Counted from the stretch's first letter, positions 33,297-42,080 are shown. The stretch is DNA of 64,000 nucleotides from Plantibacter auratus (GCF_050587365.1 NZ_JBOBFV010000001.1:1116001-1180000); one strand, 5' to 3'. Program-made: numbers and translations. Notes: generated by a model not told the origin, from the sequence alone.

Positions 33297-34396
33297 TGAC
33301 CGCCACGACCGACCGCCGCCAGGCGTCCATCGCCACCCCGTTCTCGAACTCGCTCACCGCGGGCAAGCTGCCGAAGTTCGCGCCGCTCACCATCCTCGCG
33401 GGCAGCCTCATCGTCAGCGGCGTCATCTTCCTGCTGCTGCAGCAGTCCACGGCCGACAAGAGCTACAACGTCCCCGGAGCCGTCGTGCTCGGCGCCGCGC
33501 TCTACGCGGTGACCGTGTACGTCTCGTCGCTCATGGTGGAGGGACGCCGGAAGGCCAAGGACCGCCTGCTCACCACCCTGGTGACCGCGGCCTTCGTCGT
33601 CGCCCTCCTGCCGCTCGTCTCGGTCGCCATCACGGTGATCTCGGCCGGTGCCGCCCGCTTCGACATCGAGTTCTTCTCCCTGTCGATGCGGAACGTCGTC
33701 GGTGAGGGCGGTGGAGCACTGCACGCCATCACCGGCACGCTGCTCATCACCCTGGCCACGTCGGTCATCTCCATCCCGATCGGGATCCTGACGGCGATCT
33801 ACCTCGTCGAGTACGGTCGCGGCAAGCTCTCCCAGGGCATCACCTTCCTCGTCGACGTGATGACCGGTATCCCGTCCATCGTCGCCGGACTGTTCGCCTT
33901 CGCCCTGCTGGCGATCTTCTTCGGCCCGGGCGTCCGGCTCGGCATCGGCGGCGCCATCGCGCTGTCGCTGCTCATGATCCCCGTCGTGGTCCGCTCCAGC
34001 GAGGAGATGCTGAAGCTCGTGCCGAACGAGCTGCGTGAAGCCTCCTACGCCCTCGGTGTGCCGAAGTGGCTGACCATCCTCAAGATCGTCCTCCCCACCT
34101 CGATCGCCGGCATCATCACCGGCGTGACGCTCGCCGTCGCCCGTGTCATCGGTGAGACCGCGCCCCTCCTGATCATCGCCGGCTTCACCCAGAGCATGAA
34201 CTACAACCTCTTCGACGGCCCGATGATGACCCTCCCCGTCTTCGTGTACACCCAGTACGCGAACCAGGGCACCGACGGGGCCGCCTACGTGGACCGCGCC
34301 TGGACCGGCGCACTCGTCCTCATCCTCATCGTCATGGCGCTGAACCTCATCGCCCGACTCATCGCCAAGATCTTCGCCCCCAAGTTCGGCCGCTAG
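33296..34396 (+). CDS. pstA: Phosphate ABC transporter permease PstA
   Basis: A 366-residue permease partner of PstC. An N-terminal extension with two extra helices (about 30-85) precedes the canonical six-helix permease; such extension is frequent in actinobacteria. The cytoplasmic EAA-like loop is REASYALGVPKWLTILKIVLP. Translationally coupled to pstC by the one-base overlap. Confidence 0.95.
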   Translation: MTATTDRRQASIATPFSNSLTAGKLPKFAPLTILAGSLIVSGVIFLLLQQSTADKSYNVPGAVVLGAALYAVTVYVSSLMVEGRRKAKDRLLTTLVTAAFVVALLPLVSVAITVISAGAARFDIEFFSLSMRNVVGEGGGALHAITGTLLITLATSVISIPIGILTAIYLVEYGRGKLSQGITFLVDVMTGIPSIVAGLFAFALLAIFFGPGVRLGIGGAIALSLLMIPVVVRSSEEMLKLVPNELREASYALGVPKWLTILKIVLPTSIAGIITGVTLAVARVIGETAPLLIIAGFTQSMNYNLFDGPMMTLPVFVYTQYANQGTDGAAYVDRAWTGALVLILIVMALNLIARLIAKIFAPKFGR

Positions 34397-34416
34397 GCCG
34401 CGAGCAAAGGAACCCC

Positions 34417-35196
34417 GTGTCCAAGAGCATCGAAGTCAACGACCTCAACGTCTTCTACGGCAGCTTCATGGCTGTCGAGGGCGTCTCCCTCCAGATCCAG
34501 CCCCGCACGGTCACCGCCTTCATCGGCCCCTCCGGCTGCGGCAAGTCCACCTTCCTCCGCACCCTGAACCGCATGCACGAGGTCATCCCCGGCGCACGCG
34601 TCGAGGGCGAGGTCCTGATCGACGGCAACAACCTCTACGGCCCGGGCGTCGACCCGGTCCTCGTCCGTCGTCAGGTCGGCATGGTCTTCCAGCGCCCGAA
34701 CCCGTTCCCGACGATGAGCATCAAGGAGAACGTCCTCGCGGGCGTCAAGCTCAACAACCGCAAGATGTCGAAGTCCGACCAGGACGCGCTCGTCGAGCGT
34801 TCGCTGCAGGGCGCCAACCTCTGGAACGAGGTGAAGGACCGCCTCGACAAGCCGGGCTCCGGTCTCTCCGGTGGTCAGCAGCAGCGTCTCTGCATCGCCC
34901 GTGCCATCGCCGTCTCCCCCGACGTCGTGCTGATGGACGAGCCGTGCTCGGCCCTCGACCCGATCTCCACGCTCGCCATCGAAGACCTCATCGAGGAACT
35001 CAAGCAGGAGTACACGATCGTGATCGTGACGCACAACATGCAGCAGGCGAGCCGCGTCAGCGACAAGACCGCGTTCTTCAACATCGCGGGCACCGGCAAG
35101 CCGGGCAAGCTCATCGAGTACGACGACACCACGACGATGTTCTCGAAGCCGTCCGTCCAGGCGACCGAGGACTACGTCTCTGGTCGCTTCGGTTGA
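34417..35196 (+). CDS. pstB: Phosphate ABC transporter ATP-binding protein PstB
   Basis: The 259-residue ATPase that powers PstSCA. Walker A GPSGCGKST, Q-loop FQRPNPFPTM, signature LSGGQQQR, Walker B VLMDEP and the H-loop VTHNMQQ are all intact. The GTG at 34417 follows AAAGGAACCCC, 20 bases after pstA. A strong terminator closes the operon. Confidence 0.97.
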   Translation: MSKSIEVNDLNVFYGSFMAVEGVSLQIQPRTVTAFIGPSGCGKSTFLRTLNRMHEVIPGARVEGEVLIDGNNLYGPGVDPVLVRRQVGMVFQRPNPFPTMSIKENVLAGVKLNNRKMSKSDQDALVERSLQGANLWNEVKDRLDKPGSGLSGGQQQRLCIARAIAVSPDVVLMDEPCSALDPISTLAIEDLIEELKQEYTIVIVTHNMQQASRVSDKTAFFNIAGTGKPGKLIEYDDTTTMFSKPSVQATEDYVSGRFG

Positions 35197-35212
35197 TCTG
35201 ACGCCGGCATCA

Positions 35213-35249
35213 CGACAGCCCCGCCCGGGAATCCCGGGCGGGGCTGTCG
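35213..35249. terminator. Terminator after pstSCAB
   Basis: A perfect 17-bp stem with a three-base AAT loop between convergent pstB and rskA. It suits either direction. Confidence 0.88.
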
Positions 35250-35324
35250 TCGTCTGCAGCGGCTCCGCGAGTCTGTCGAGGCGAAGGGCCTGCCGACACC
35301 CCCTCTCGGGCCGGATGGAACGGA

Positions 35325-36173
35325 CTACGCCGTCTCGATGACCATGATCGGGTCGGTGGTGGGCTGCTTGGAGCCACCCTGCGGCTCGACCGTCACGCCG
35401 ACCTTGTCGCCCGCGCTCATGGCGCCGTCGAGGACCCGCCAGGTGGTGCCGTTCGCTGCGGAGAAGGTGCCGGCCGAGACTGGGCCTCCCTCGCCGATGT
35501 ACCAGAGTTCGTAGACCTTGTCTGACGGCAGGGAGCCGAGTCCGTCGACGAGCAGGGCTGACTTGCCGAGCTCGCCCGACCAGACGAGGGTCGCCGTCGC
35601 ATCGTCCATGGACACCTTCGCGCGCTGGACGTCGGACGCCGCGTTGATCTCCGCGAGCGCGACCGTCTGCGTGAGGGATCCGCCACCGAAGGTGTTCGCG
35701 AGTCCGACACCCCCGAAGATGAGGCCGACCGCTGCTGCGGCGCCGACCACCATGCCGACGGCGCTGCGACGCCACCGTGAGGCGGCCTTGCGCTCAGCCG
35801 CACCGGCCACCGGGGTGGTCGCTGCTGCGGGGGCCGGCGTGGCGGTCGGTGTCGACACCGGCGTCTCGTCGACCTCTGGGACCGCGGTCGGAAGCGCCCG
35901 CACCTCGGCGACAGGAGCCTCGACGGGGGCGTCAGCGGGCAGCTGCGGCAGGTTCTGGATCGCAGCCATGAGCGAGCTCTTGAGCGCTGCCGACGGCTGC
36001 ACGGGAGGTGCTGCGAGGTCGAGCATGGCGACGGTCTCCTCGAATTCCGCCGCTTCCTCGCGGACGGACTCGTGTTCGGCGCGCAGGCGGTCGAACCGCT
36101 CCTGCTCGCGCGGGGTCAGGGTGTGCAGCGCGTTTCCGGCTGCCAGGTCTGTTGCATCGTCTCGCTCGGTCAT
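35325..36173 (-). CDS. rskA: Anti-sigma-K factor RskA
   Basis: A 282-residue membrane anti-sigma factor. The cytoplasmic N-terminal sigma-binding helices (NALHTLTPREQERFDRL and onward) are followed by an Ala/Pro/Thr-rich linker, one transmembrane helix (about 138-160, VGMVVGAAAAVGLIFGG) and an extracellular RskA domain containing YELWYIGEGGPVSAGTF and VTVEPQGGS. Regulated cleavage releases SigK. Its ATG overlaps the sigK stop (ATGA). Confidence 0.92.
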   Translation of the reverse strand: MTERDDATDLAAGNALHTLTPREQERFDRLRAEHESVREEAAEFEETVAMLDLAAPPVQPSAALKSSLMAAIQNLPQLPADAPVEAPVAEVRALPTAVPEVDETPVSTPTATPAPAAATTPVAGAAERKAASRWRRSAVGMVVGAAAAVGLIFGGVGLANTFGGGSLTQTVALAEINAASDVQRAKVSMDDATATLVWSGELGKSALLVDGLGSLPSDKVYELWYIGEGGPVSAGTFSAANGTTWRVLDGAMSAGDKVGVTVEPQGGSKQPTTDPIMVIETA

Positions 36174-36841
36174 GTACGCACCCCCAACTCGTCTCGAAGT
36201 CTGATCATTCCGTCTCGCAACCTGGTCTTCACCGTACCGATCGGCACGCCGAGCAGGTTCGAGATCTCGCTGTGACTGTAGCCGCCGTAGTAGGCGAGCG
36301 AAACAGCTTCGCGTTGCAGCTCGCTCAACCGGACGAAGGCCCGCTTGACGCGTTCATGCTCGATCCGGATCTCGACCGTCTCCTGCACGTTGTCGACACG
36401 CTCATCGAAGTCGCGGATGCCGATCTTGAGATCGCGGTCGCGTCCGGCCTGTGAGGCGCGCACGCGGTCGATCGCACGACGGTGGGCCATGGTGAGCACC
36501 CAGGTCGTGGCCGTGCCCTTGCCCGCCTCGAACTTCTGAGCGTTCTGCCAGACCTCGAGGAACACCTCCTGGGTGACCTCTTCGGACTGCGCGTGGTCGA
36601 CGAGCACACGCTTGACGAGTCCGAGGACCCGCGGCGCGATGTGGTCGTACAGCTCGCTGAACGCGACCTGGTCGCCGCCGGCCACGCGGATGAGCAGCGC
36701 GTCGAGCACGTTCGCCAAAGACACCTGCGGTGCAGCGTCGGCTTCCGGTCCCGTGGTCACAAGTCTTAGCTTCTCACGGACACCGGCCGTTTGCGCGACG
36801 CCCACCCGAGGTTGGGTCTGCGTGTACAGTGCGGCGGTCAT
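36170..36841 (-). CDS. sigK: ECF RNA polymerase sigma factor SigK
   Basis: A 223-residue ECF sigma factor. Region 2 spans about 57-130 (DQVAFSELYDHIAPRVLGLV and TTWVLTMAHRRAIDRVR); region 4 spans about 165-218 (LQREAVSLAYYGGYSHSEIS, then GTVKTRLRDGMIRLRDEL). The adjoining rskA makes SigK the best assignment. The ATG at 36839-36841 gives a short N-terminal extension; there is no strong ribosome site, so the start is uncertain. In mycobacteria SigK controls a few secreted antigens. Confidence 0.9.
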   Translation of the reverse strand: MTAALYTQTQPRVGVAQTAGVREKLRLVTTGPEADAAPQVSLANVLDALLIRVAGGDQVAFSELYDHIAPRVLGLVKRVLVDHAQSEEVTQEVFLEVWQNAQKFEAGKGTATTWVLTMAHRRAIDRVRASQAGRDRDLKIGIRDFDERVDNVQETVEIRIEHERVKRAFVRLSELQREAVSLAYYGGYSHSEISNLLGVPIGTVKTRLRDGMIRLRDELGVRT

Positions 36842-37108
36842 ACACGGAGTTCGGTGCCGACCCGGGATCCGATTGGAGGAATCGACGCGATTCGACACCC
36901 CAGTTCCGGTGTCATCACGGAACGGGCGGCAGGCGACTGAAGACTTCCGCACAAAGTAAGTGCCAGGCCGCAGGAACGCCTCTCGGCGCAAGGCCGCTCG
37001 AAGCGGCGATTTTTGGAGCCCGGGGTTACTGCGGCCCGGCTAGAACAGTGTAGCAAGGGATCACCTGTGGACATTCCCAGGCCGAAGGCCTTGACCAGGG
37101 CGCCTGGA

Positions 37109-37738
37109 TCAGTCCAGGGAGTCGGTGCGCCACAGTCGGGCGCAGCCGGCGAGCTCCTCGGCGATGGTGCTGAACCGCGCGGCCTTCGTGGTGAGTCTCG
37201 CGGCGTCTGCGGGGTCGAGCGCGTCCCGGTCGTTCGCGAGGGAGGTGCAGCCGACCGCGTTGATCCGGCAGAAGGACGCCGCCCGCTCGAGGGCGATCGC
37301 GAAGTCGCCGGTGTACAGCCCACGGAGGATCTGGTCGGCGAGGACGATGATCTCCTCCGGCCCGGTCGGCTCGGCCGCGCCGGCGATCACGGGGTCGACG
37401 GTGGTGATGAGCTCGGTGCCCCGCTGGAAGCTGAAGCTCGTCCCCGCCGGGTCCTGCCGGATGAGCAGGCGCAGTAGGTAGATCCGCCAGAGGGCTCCTG
37501 GGAGGCTCCGCGGGCTGGCGTGCGACCAGAGTTCGGCGATCGCGTCGATCCCGTGCTCGTCCGTGTACGTCACGAGGCGATCGACCACGGCAGGGTCCGG
37601 GTCCGCCCGCACCCGGGTAAGAAGGGCGACGGCCGTCTCATGGGTGATCCTCGAGACGGCCTCCGGGTCGAGACCGCCCTGGATCGCTTCGAGCATCGAC
37701 GGCGGGAGCTTCGTCGGACGATGGAATCCCTCGGTCAT
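37109..37738 (-). CDS. Conserved actinobacterial protein of unknown function
   Basis: A 209-residue, predicted all-helical cytoplasmic protein. I do not recognise a functional domain. Distinctive segments are MLEAIQGGLDPEAVSRITHE, YTDEHGIDAIAELWS, LPGALWRIYLLRLLIRQDP, and two cysteines in ASFCRINAVGCTSL. The ATG at 37736-37738 has GGGAGGAG upstream. It is upstream of sigK on the same strand but separated by ~270 bases. Related entries may carry an RNA-polymerase name; nothing in this sequence supports that. Confidence 0.6.
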   Translation of the reverse strand: MTEGFHRPTKLPPSMLEAIQGGLDPEAVSRITHETAVALLTRVRADPDPAVVDRLVTYTDEHGIDAIAELWSHASPRSLPGALWRIYLLRLLIRQDPAGTSFSFQRGTELITTVDPVIAGAAEPTGPEEIIVLADQILRGLYTGDFAIALERAASFCRINAVGCTSLANDRDALDPADAARLTTKAARFSTIAEELAGCARLWRTDSLD

Positions 37739-37867
37739 GCCTGCTCCTCCCTGCGACGCGCTTCGCGCACCCGACAACGGTACTCGCCCCGGCCCGCGAT
37801 CCTCCCCTATGGCCCGGACCTGCGCGTCAACGGGTGCCGTCGAAATCTCGTAGAGTAGAGCGCGTAT

Positions 37868-37943
37868 GGGCCTGTAGCTCAGTTGGCAGAGCATCGGACT
37901 TTTAATCCGCGGGTCGTGGGTTCGAGCCCCACCGGGCCCACCA
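37868..37943 (+). tRNA. tRNA-Lys (anticodon UUU)
   Basis: A 76-base cloverleaf. Acceptor GGGCCTG pairs with CGGGCCC, the D arm is GCTCAGTTGGCAGAGC, the loop CTTTTAA gives anticodon TTT, and the T arm contains GGTTCGAGCCC. The CCA end is encoded. A TAGAGT -10-like hexamer lies upstream at about 37852. No integrase or repeat suggests use as an attachment site. Confidence 0.97.
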
Positions 37944-38013
37944 CAGACGCGGTAGTCGAACGCGTCACGTCGGGATGCAGGGTCGTCGCGCGCCCATCGC
38001 CCAGCGTTGAGAG

Positions 38014-38706
38014 CTACCTCGACGCGGCAGGTCGCGTCGGGCGCACATCGCCCGCAGCGCCGAAGGCGTCCTCCCGGACGCTCGTCGCCGCTGCCCGCCG
38101 CGGCTCGGGGACGATCGCGTCGATCGCGAGCCGCCACATGCGGTCGACCGACGCCGCGATGTCCGAGCGCCCGACCGTCGCCTGGGCGGTGAGCTGGACA
38201 CCGGTGAAGAACCCGATCAGCGTGCGGGCCAGGTCCGGTGCCGACATCGAACTCACCAGGTCCCCGGCTTGCAGCGCCACGTCGAGCTGAGCGGCCGTCC
38301 CCGAGATCCAATCCTCGTAGAACGCACCGGCCGGTTGGCTCAGCGAACCCTCATCGAGCGTGAGTCTGATCCCGGCACGGACCACCGGGTCGTTCTCGAG
38401 TTGGTCGACGATGGCGCGCGACACCCGGATGAGCCGCTCGAGGACCCCGTCGTACTGTTCCGACACCCGTGCCATCAGGGGCATCGACCGGTCGTGCTGC
38501 TCGTGGATGACCGCGAGGGCGATCTGCTCCTTCGACTTGAAGTGGAAGTACATGGACCCCTGCGAGATCCCGGATGCTTCCGCGATCATCGACAGACTCG
38601 CGTTCCCGTAGCCGATGCGGTCGAAGACGGTCGCGGCTCCCTCGACGATCGCGTCCTGCGTCACCTGTCCGCGTTCCTGCGTGGGCGTTCGTCGCGTCCC
38701 CGGCAT
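38014..38706 (-). CDS. TetR-family regulator, gamma-butyrolactone-receptor (ScbR/ArpA) type
   Basis: A 230-residue repressor. The N-terminal TetR helix-turn-helix is clear (SMIAEASGISQGSMYFHFKSKEQ). The ligand domain follows the autoregulator-receptor pattern: DPVVRAGIRLTLDEGS, AFYEDWISG and LIGFFTGVQLTAQATVGR, where ScbR/ArpA proteins have nearly the same spacing. The ATG follows GGAGGCCAGG. No AfsA-type butyrolactone synthase gene is visible in the window, so it is an orphan receptor at best. Ligand binding is inference. Confidence 0.8.
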   Translation of the reverse strand: MPGTRRTPTQERGQVTQDAIVEGAATVFDRIGYGNASLSMIAEASGISQGSMYFHFKSKEQIALAVIHEQHDRSMPLMARVSEQYDGVLERLIRVSRAIVDQLENDPVVRAGIRLTLDEGSLSQPAGAFYEDWISGTAAQLDVALQAGDLVSSMSAPDLARTLIGFFTGVQLTAQATVGRSDIAASVDRMWRLAIDAIVPEPRRAAATSVREDAFGAAGDVRPTRPAASR

Positions 38707-39007
38707 CCTGGCCTCCTCGGGCAGCCTGTGTTCCGGCCCCGATCCATCGGCGCCGTGTCCGTCGACCGTGGCCGGTCGGGGCCTCAGCCTAGAGGCTCGG
38801 AGCTCGCACAGCCGACCTCTTTTTGATAACTGGTACGAACGACTTATTCATGTCACACTGGTGGAGGTGATGCCGCCGCAGTCCACGCCTCAGTGGGCTG
38901 CGTATTCGCGACGGGGGTTTGCGACGCTCACCGCCTCGACCGGTGGGTCACGCAGGGATCGGGGGATCCAGCGCTGCGTGATCCACCCGGCCTCTCGCCC
39001 GACGTGA
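38707..39007. other. Intergenic region with tetR promoter area and a hairpin
   Basis: About 300 bases without a convincing gene. 38817-38862 is strikingly AT-rich for this genome and is the likely promoter/operator of the TetR gene. 38942-38987 is a strong hairpin. Between them I see nothing assignable. Confidence 0.5.
38942..38987 (-). terminator. Hairpin terminator after the ParB-motif gene
   Basis: A 14-bp outer stem with one mismatch (GGTGGGTCACGCAG with CTGCGTGATCCACC) encloses GGATC-GGGG-GATCC. It lies 20 bases beyond the ParB-motif gene, read on the minus strand. Confidence 0.6.
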
Positions 39008-39811
39008 TCAGCGCGCGAGCAGCTCCGGGAGGCCGGTCACCGTCGCTTCGTCCGCGAGGCTCGCGTCGACCGAGACGTACGACAGGACCGTGATCGCGAC
39101 CCCGAGACGCGCGGCTGCTTCGAGCTTGTGGTGGCCGTCGAGGACGAAGTGCACGAGACCCGTGTGGGCGTCGGCGCTGTCGAACGGCTGTGTCCGGTCC
39201 AGCACGGAGACCGCGAGCACGGTCGCCGCTCCCCCGGTGCGAAGCCGCTCCTCATACGAGGCCACGCGCTCGCGGTCGTTCCAACCGGGCGGCACCATCG
39301 GCACGAGGAACTCGAAGAGGGTCTCGTGCTCGCCGGTCGTCCGGGTCGGGCCGCGGTAGTAGCCGGTCGCAGGGTCCTCCGGCGCCCCGAGCGTGGGGTC
39401 GATGCCGCGGTGCGCGACCTGCTCCCGCGAGAAGTAGTCGTGATCGTCACCCGGAGCGACCAGGACGGACTCGATGGACAGCAGGAGCGGCAGATAGGTC
39501 CCCTCGGGGAGGATCGTCGACACGAGGCCACGTAATGACGGATCGTCGATCGCGGGCACGCCCTCGTCGAGGTGATCGTGCAGTGCGTCTGCGGCGAGCG
39601 CCCGAGCGCCCTCGTCCAGACGACGGAACAGCAGCGCGCAGCTTCCGCAGGGGAAGCTCAACTCGAACGCCTCCGCGCCGTCCACGATGAGGTGGCGTCC
39701 GCCCGGCTCACGGAAGCCGGAGAAGCGCAATGCGGCGTCGAGCGTCCCGAGTTGGACCGGCGCCGCGTGATCGAGCAGCCCGATTCGAGATCGGGCGGGT
39801 CCGTCGGTCAT
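39008..39811 (-). CDS. Unknown protein with ParB-like motif
   Basis: A 267-residue soluble protein of unknown function. The C-terminal third holds VLDGHHKLEAAARLG, the core motif of ParB/Srx-fold proteins. The N-terminal part has RHLIVDGAEAFELSFPCGSCALLFRRL, with a CxxC pair, and the middle has PATGYYRGPTRTTGEHE. A partition role is unlikely: no ParA is adjacent and the DNA-binding domain of ParB is absent. An enzyme with a ParB/sulfiredoxin-like nucleotide site is possible. It ends four bases before the next TetR gene region and may be cotranscribed with it. Confidence 0.6.
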   Translation of the reverse strand: MTDGPARSRIGLLDHAAPVQLGTLDAALRFSGFREPGGRHLIVDGAEAFELSFPCGSCALLFRRLDEGARALAADALHDHLDEGVPAIDDPSLRGLVSTILPEGTYLPLLLSIESVLVAPGDDHDYFSREQVAHRGIDPTLGAPEDPATGYYRGPTRTTGEHETLFEFLVPMVPPGWNDRERVASYEERLRTGGAATVLAVSVLDRTQPFDSADAHTGLVHFVLDGHHKLEAAARLGVAITVLSYVSVDASLADEATVTGLPELLAR

Positions 39812-39815
39812 CGAG

Positions 39816-40427
39816 CTACTTCCGGACGGCCGGGATGATGACGCCGTCGATCACCGAGATGAGGAAGTCACGCGTCACCGGCTCCCGCAGCATCAGCACG
39901 CGATAGCTCACCATCGCCTGGCTGATCAGCGCAAGGGTCTCCACATCGGCGTCCGCGCGGATCTCACCGCGGTCGATCGCGCGCTGCAACAGGTAGCGGT
40001 TGACCGCCATGCGGGGCTCCACGATCGCCGCGTGGATGGACTCGGTGAGCTCGGGCGCATCCGAGATCATCGACATCACGCCGGCGAACACTCGCATCTT
40101 GCGCTCACCCTCGGCGATGGACGGCGCCTTGATCATCGCGACGAGGTCGCCGCGGAGTGAGCCGGTGTCGGGCAGCTTCGAGAAGTCGGGATCGATCTGC
40201 TTCATGCAGGCGACCGCGTCGATCACGAGTTCGGACTTCGACGCCCATCGGCGGTAGAGCGTCGCCTTGCCGGCCTTCGCCCGCGCAGCGACCATGTCGA
40301 CCGTCATCCCGGCGTAGCCCGTGTCGGCGAGGACGTCGAGCGCGGCGTCGAGGATATCAGCGTCCCGCGTGTGGTCGCGCTTCCGGCCGAGCTTCGGCGC
40401 TGCGGGTGGGGTCTCGAGCTGCGTCAT
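39816..40427 (-). CDS. TetR-family repressor of adjacent MFS pump
   Basis: A 203-residue TetR regulator. The N-terminal helix-turn-helix is DMVAARAKAGKATLYRRWASK; the C-terminal domain (FAGVMSMISDAPELTESI) fits the TetR_C_16-like group. It is divergent from the DHA2 efflux gene with a 106-base spacer containing two GTTC-N2-GAAC palindromes, the usual layout for local repression of a drug pump. The ligand is unknown. Confidence 0.88.
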   Translation of the reverse strand: MTQLETPPAAPKLGRKRDHTRDADILDAALDVLADTGYAGMTVDMVAARAKAGKATLYRRWASKSELVIDAVACMKQIDPDFSKLPDTGSLRGDLVAMIKAPSIAEGERKMRVFAGVMSMISDAPELTESIHAAIVEPRMAVNRYLLQRAIDRGEIRADADVETLALISQAMVSYRVLMLREPVTRDFLISVIDGVIIPAVRK

Positions 40428-40464
40428 CGCGGCTCACCTCCCTTTCGTCTCCGGGAACAGCATA

Positions 40465-40490
40465 GTTCAGGAACTCGAACGTTCTGGAAC
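40465..40490. promoter_or_regulatory. Candidate TetR operator, two GTTC-N2-GAAC palindromes
   Basis: GTTCAGGAAC at 40465-40474 and GTTCTGGAAC at 40481-40490 are 16 bases apart. GGTTCCGAAAC and AGTTCCG follow toward the MFS start. A TATAGAGT -10-like sequence lies at ~40519. Such doubled palindromes fit binding of two TetR dimers. Confidence 0.6.
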
Positions 40491-40533
40491 TATTCGGTTC
40501 CGAAACTGCTCAGTTCCGTATAGAGTCCTCAGC

Positions 40534-42030
40534 ATGACTTCGAATCTCGCCGCCGGAACCCCGGCAGTCTCCTCACGCCGCTGGTGGACGCTCGTCACCG
40601 TCGGCCTCGCGCAACTCATGGTCGTGCTCGACGCCACCGTCGTGAACATCGCGATGCCCGCCGCCCAGGCCGACCTCGGGTTCTCCGACGGCGATCGCCA
40701 GTGGATCGTCACCGCCTACTCCCTCGCCTTCGGCAGCCTGCTACTGCTCGGCGGACGCCTGTCCGACCTCATGGGCCGGAAGCGGGCCTTCATCATCGGG
40801 CTCGTCGGGTTCGCGATCGCCTCGGCCCTCGGAGGCGCAGCGGACTCGTTCGGCACCCTCGTCGCCGCGCGGGCACTCCAGGGCGTCTTCGCCGCCCTCC
40901 TCGCACCGACCGCGCTCGCGATGCTCACGACCACCTTCACGATCCCGAAGGAGCGCGCCCGCGCGTTCGGCGTCTTCGGTGCGATCGCCGGCGCAGGTGG
41001 CGCGGTCGGTCTCCTCCTCGGCGGATTCCTCACCGAGCAGTTCGACTGGCGCTGGAACCTGTACATCAACGTCGTGATCGCCGTGGTCGCCATCGTCGGG
41101 GCGGCCCTCTTCATCACCACCCCGAAGACGACCGGCCCCCGCCCCAAGCTCGACGTTCCGGGCACCGTCCTCGTCTCGGGTGCGTTGTTCAGCCTCGTCT
41201 ACGGCTTCGCCAATGCCGAGACCGACGGGTGGGACTCGCCGCTCAGCTGGGCCTTCCTCGCCGCCGCAGCCGTGCTCCTCGTCGTGTTCGTCCTCTGGCA
41301 GCGCCGGGCCGCGCACCCGCTCCTCCCGTTGTCGATCATCCTCGACCGCAACCGCGGTGCCGCGTTCATCTCGGTCATGATCGCCGGAGCCGGGATGTTC
41401 GGCATCTTCCTCTTCGTCACCTACTACCTGCAGGCCTCGCTCGGGTACTCACCACAGCAGACGGGCTTCGCCTTCCTCCCGATGATCGCGATGCTCGTGC
41501 TCGCCGCACAGCTGGGGACCAACCTCCTCGTCCCCCGCTTCGGGCCGAAGGTCATGGTGCCGTTCGGCATGACGCTCGGTGCGATCGGCATGCTCCTCCT
41601 CACCCGACTCGACCTCGACAGCTCCTATGTCGGCAACGTCATGCCCGCGCTCATGGTGCTCGGCTTCGCGATGGGATCGATCATGCCCGCCTCGATGCAG
41701 ACCGCGACGCTCGGTGTCGACCGGGCGTTCGCCGGGGTCGCGTCGGCGACGGTCAACACGAGCCAGCAAGTCGGAGGGTCGATCGGTGTGGCGCTGCTCA
41801 ACACCCTCGCGGCGAGCGCCGCCACGGCTTACGTGACCGACAACGCGCCGCCCACCCCCGAGGTGCTGGCGCAGGCTGCGATCCAGAGCTACCAGACCGC
41901 CTATTTCTGGGGCGCCGGGTTCTTCGCGGTCGGCGCCGTGACGGCGGCACTGCTGTTCCGCCGACGCAACCAGGGGCTCGCCCTGCACCACGCCCCGGAG
42001 GCGTCCGCGGAACCGGTGCTCGCGCACTGA
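40534..42030 (+). CDS. MFS drug efflux transporter, DHA2 (EmrB/QacA) family
   Basis: A 498-residue membrane protein with 14 predicted helices. The N-terminal helix contains LMVVLDATVVNIAMP (DHA2 motif D1), loop 2-3 has GGRLSDLMGRKRAF (motif A) and helix 5 carries the motif C region GAGGAVGLLLGG. These proteins export cationic or lipophilic drugs with protons. The ATG at 40534 is 106 bases from the divergent TetR gene, its probable repressor. Confidence 0.93.
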   Translation: MTSNLAAGTPAVSSRRWWTLVTVGLAQLMVVLDATVVNIAMPAAQADLGFSDGDRQWIVTAYSLAFGSLLLLGGRLSDLMGRKRAFIIGLVGFAIASALGGAADSFGTLVAARALQGVFAALLAPTALAMLTTTFTIPKERARAFGVFGAIAGAGGAVGLLLGGFLTEQFDWRWNLYINVVIAVVAIVGAALFITTPKTTGPRPKLDVPGTVLVSGALFSLVYGFANAETDGWDSPLSWAFLAAAAVLLVVFVLWQRRAAHPLLPLSIILDRNRGAAFISVMIAGAGMFGIFLFVTYYLQASLGYSPQQTGFAFLPMIAMLVLAAQLGTNLLVPRFGPKVMVPFGMTLGAIGMLLLTRLDLDSSYVGNVMPALMVLGFAMGSIMPASMQTATLGVDRAFAGVASATVNTSQQVGGSIGVALLNTLAASAATAYVTDNAPPTPEVLAQAAIQSYQTAYFWGAGFFAVGAVTAALLFRRRNQGLALHHAPEASAEPVLAH

Positions 42031-42050
42031 TCCAAGCGGGTCCCGAGCAC

Positions 42051-42080
42051 ACGGCCGTCGCGCACTCGCGCGGCGGCCGT
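42051..42080. terminator. Bidirectional terminator between MFS and DUF2200 genes
   Basis: A 13-bp stem with one G-T pair closes the loop ACTC between two convergent genes. Confidence 0.8.

Noticed and set aside
35265..35300. Further copies of the GACAGGCTCAGGG-type repeat (also near 32304)
   Set aside because: Only partial matches (GAGTCTGTCGAGG) are present; too weak to call without a genome-wide motif count.
37868..38013. tRNA-Lys as integration site of a mobile island
   Set aside because: No integrase, no direct repeat of the tRNA 3' end and no change in composition downstream.
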